Positions 62,965 to 64,000 of a stretch of DNA of 64,000 nucleotides are shown here, in pieces. A program made the position numbers and the translations under genes. How positions within the stretch are numbered: position 1 is the stretch's first letter; every line of letters starts with the position of its first letter. Under the pieces are notes generated by a model. That model ran no database searches. It had not been told where the DNA came from and was given only the letters and a program-made list of their open reading frames with translations. This DNA is from JAYFRE01 sp034926235 (GTDB taxonomy: Bacteria > Pseudomonadota > Alphaproteobacteria > Rhodospirillales > Magnetospirillaceae): NCBI GenBank assembly GCA_034926235.1, contig JAYFRE010000011.1, positions 1 through 64,000 on the forward strand. Reading direction: 5' to 3'.

Positions 62965-63402
62965 TTACAGCGCCGCGCCGACGCAGGATTCGAAGGTGAT
63001 GGTGGTGGTCGACGCCGTCAGGGTCTTCCCGGCATTGGGCTGCGTCCGGCCGCCCGTGATCACCCCCTTGGTGTAGCTGTAGGTCCGCCCGATTGCGGGC
63101 ATGTTGACCACGAGATTGCCGGGCATCACCTCGCGCTGCTGATCCTGGGCCTGGATCCAGTCCTCGATCAGATCGCGCGACGGCGAATCGGCGGCCAGGG
63201 TCAACTTGACCACCTTCGGCGTCGGCACCCATCCGACCGACAGGCTGCCGTCGACGCCCATTTCGGCGACGCCCGGCGCGACATCATCGACCTCGATCAT
63301 CGAATCGGGGCCGAACCCCTGGATCTGCTGGGCCGAGGAAAACAGCCCGTCGACGGTCAGAAACACGGTCGCCGTGGCGGCGGTGATTGTTTTCATTGCC
63401 AT
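62965..63402 (-). CDS. Tail tube-like protein (DUF3277)
   Basis: 145 aa. DUF3277-type phage protein, which forms the inner tail tube: TVFLTVDGLFSSAQQIQGF, SLSVGWVPTPKVVKLTLAAD, and SRDLIEDWIQAQDQQREVMP. It follows the sheath gene by 10 bp and precedes the chaperone. Family and position agree. Confidence 0.82.
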   Translation of the reverse strand: MAMKTITAATATVFLTVDGLFSSAQQIQGFGPDSMIEVDDVAPGVAEMGVDGSLSVGWVPTPKVVKLTLAADSPSRDLIEDWIQAQDQQREVMPGNLVVNMPAIGRTYSYTKGVITGGRTQPNAGKTLTASTTTITFESCVGAAL

Positions 63403-63412
63403 GGGTCAGCTC

Positions 63413-64000
63413 CTACTGAATCGCGATCGAGGACATCTGGATCTGCTGAATCGACCCGCCGTCCGCGTACCAGAAATTGCAGACCGGGGTTTTCCGCGCC
63501 GCGCGGTTGGCGGGGGTGGCGTCCAGGATCTGCAGATACCAGCCCTGGGCGTTGATCGTCGGCGTGATATCCGTACCCGCCCTGGCGACGATCTCGGCCC
63601 GCTGCGCCTCGGACAGGGTGACGCCCGGAACGATCGCGCCGTGATTTTTGTATTTGTTGATCGGGTCCAGGCAGGACGCCCGGACGCGGCCATAGCCGAT
63701 CTGGGAATAGGGCAGGCTTTTGGCCGTGGCGAACAGATCCATTAGCGCCAGCTGCAGATCGTTCTTGATGCAAACCTGATAGAGGTAGGTGTCGAGCCAG
63801 CTGGAAACGCCGGAGACGCTGCCCGGATAGAACCAGCGGAAACTGTCGTTCGCCGTGGCGTAATCGCCGTAGAAATTATACCCCTTGGCGATCAGCGTCT
63901 GGGCGACCATGCCGTCGTCGCAAGTGACCACCTGACCGTCCTGGCGCTTGAACGCGAAAGTGATGCGGCCGTTCAGCCGGTCCAGATCGATCGACGCCGC
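63413..64000 (-). CDS. Tail sheath protein (DUF3383), C-terminal part
   Basis: Partial; the frame continues past the window edge (ASIDLDRLNGRITFAFKRQD is read up to base 64000). The visible 195 residues, with AQTLIAKGYNFYGDYATAND, WLDTYLYQVCIKNDLQLALM, and GWYLQILDATPANRAARK, match DUF3383 sheath-like proteins, the contractile component of myophage tails. Its N-terminus is missing, so total length is unknown. Confidence 0.82.
   Translation of the reverse strand, partial: AASIDLDRLNGRITFAFKRQDGQVVTCDDGMVAQTLIAKGYNFYGDYATANDSFRWFYPGSVSGVSSWLDTYLYQVCIKNDLQLALMDLFATAKSLPYSQIGYGRVRASCLDPINKYKNHGAIVPGVTLSEAQRAEIVARAGTDITPTINAQGWYLQILDATPANRAARKTPVCNFWYADGGSIQQIQMSSIAIQ

Larger units (their letters stand above)
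52486..64000. mobile_element. Contractile-tail prophage (right part, continues past window)
   Basis: The boundary is placed at about 52486 because the host DUF2318 frame is lost there. Then come regulatory DNA, an XRE regulator, a Dam-type methylase, and a polarised minus-strand tail module of at least 15 genes with frequent 4-bp overlaps. Gene order (sheath, tube, chaperone, tape measure, baseplate, spike, baseplate J, fibre) is that of a myovirus. Neither integrase nor transposase, capsid, terminase nor the far end is within the window, so integration mode and completeness cannot be judged. The 3' order with a DNA methylase next to the end resembles transposable (Mu-like) phages. Confidence 0.85.

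Noticed and set aside
52486..64000. CRISPR array, IS element or integrase in the prophage part
   Set aside because: None seen; no regularly spaced repeats, no transposase or integrase motif within the window.

Overview
The window looks like chromosome from a GC-rich alphaproteobacterium, most likely of the Rhodospirillales. Pointers are a CheZ phosphatase, a long-form homospermidine synthase, a MtnP-MtnA-class II aldolase cluster like that of Rhodospirillum rubrum, an EipB (DUF1849) envelope protein, and anaerobic (class III) ribonucleotide reductase, which implies a facultatively or strictly anaerobic lifestyle. Positions 1 to about 52.48 kb are host DNA. From about 52.49 kb to the window end is the tail-end part of a contractile-tail (myovirus-type) prophage. 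No rRNA or convincing tRNA gene was seen.

Host layout. 1-9.8 kb: cheZ, a cytidylate-kinase-like NTPase, a metallo-beta-lactamase-fold hydrolase, the isoprenoid pair ispA-dxs, a FIST sensor/diguanylate cyclase pair with an ATGA overlap, and homospermidine synthase. 10-12.6 kb: a tightly coupled mtnP-mtnA-aldolase operon that fits the DHAP shunt for 5'-methylthioadenosine or 5'-deoxyadenosine salvage. 12.7-18.5 kb: trmL, an internally duplicated membrane-anchored protein, and the conserved yfgM-bamB-der block. 18.7-22.4 kb: a small glycosyltransferase cluster. 22.7-35.9 kb: housekeeping genes (queH, secA, a parvulin, argJ, a GNAT-Nudix fusion, a CinA/MoaB-like protein, an SDR, eipB, aspS, rnd). 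36-40.2 kb: rmuC, rlmJ and a PAS-EAL protein.

40.2-43.4 kb is the most informative host locus. A sigma70-type promoter leads straight into a cobalamin riboswitch, whose leader can hide the nrdD ribosome binding site. NrdD itself stops after its zinc site, and the glycyl-radical segment is encoded by a separate 62-codon ORF between nrdD and nrdG. This predicts B12-repressed synthesis of a two-piece class III reductase. 43.5-47 kb is a pqiA1-pqiA2-pqiB-pqiC lipid-transport operon. 47.2-52.5 kb carries thioredoxin-like proteins, a cytochrome c, an ABC ATPase, two FtsX-type permeases and a DUF2318 gene: the downstream half of a P19/FTR1-type (fetMP-associated) iron-uptake operon.

The DUF2318 gene loses its 5' end at about 52.49 kb, where prophage sequence begins, so the prophage probably split this operon. 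The prophage part contains, from the boundary inwards, a putative phage end with two 22-bp-spaced repeats, a strong promoter with an operator-like palindrome, a possible 21-aa leader peptide, an XRE regulator, a frameshifted Dam-type methylase, a structured non-coding stretch, and a minus-strand tail operon: membrane protein, tail fibre assembly, tail fibre, DUF2612, baseplate J, gp46, spike, hub, plug, Dit-like, tape measure, tail assembly chaperone with a -1 frameshift extension, tail tube, tail sheath. Integrase or transposase, capsid and packaging genes, and the other phage end, lie outside the window.
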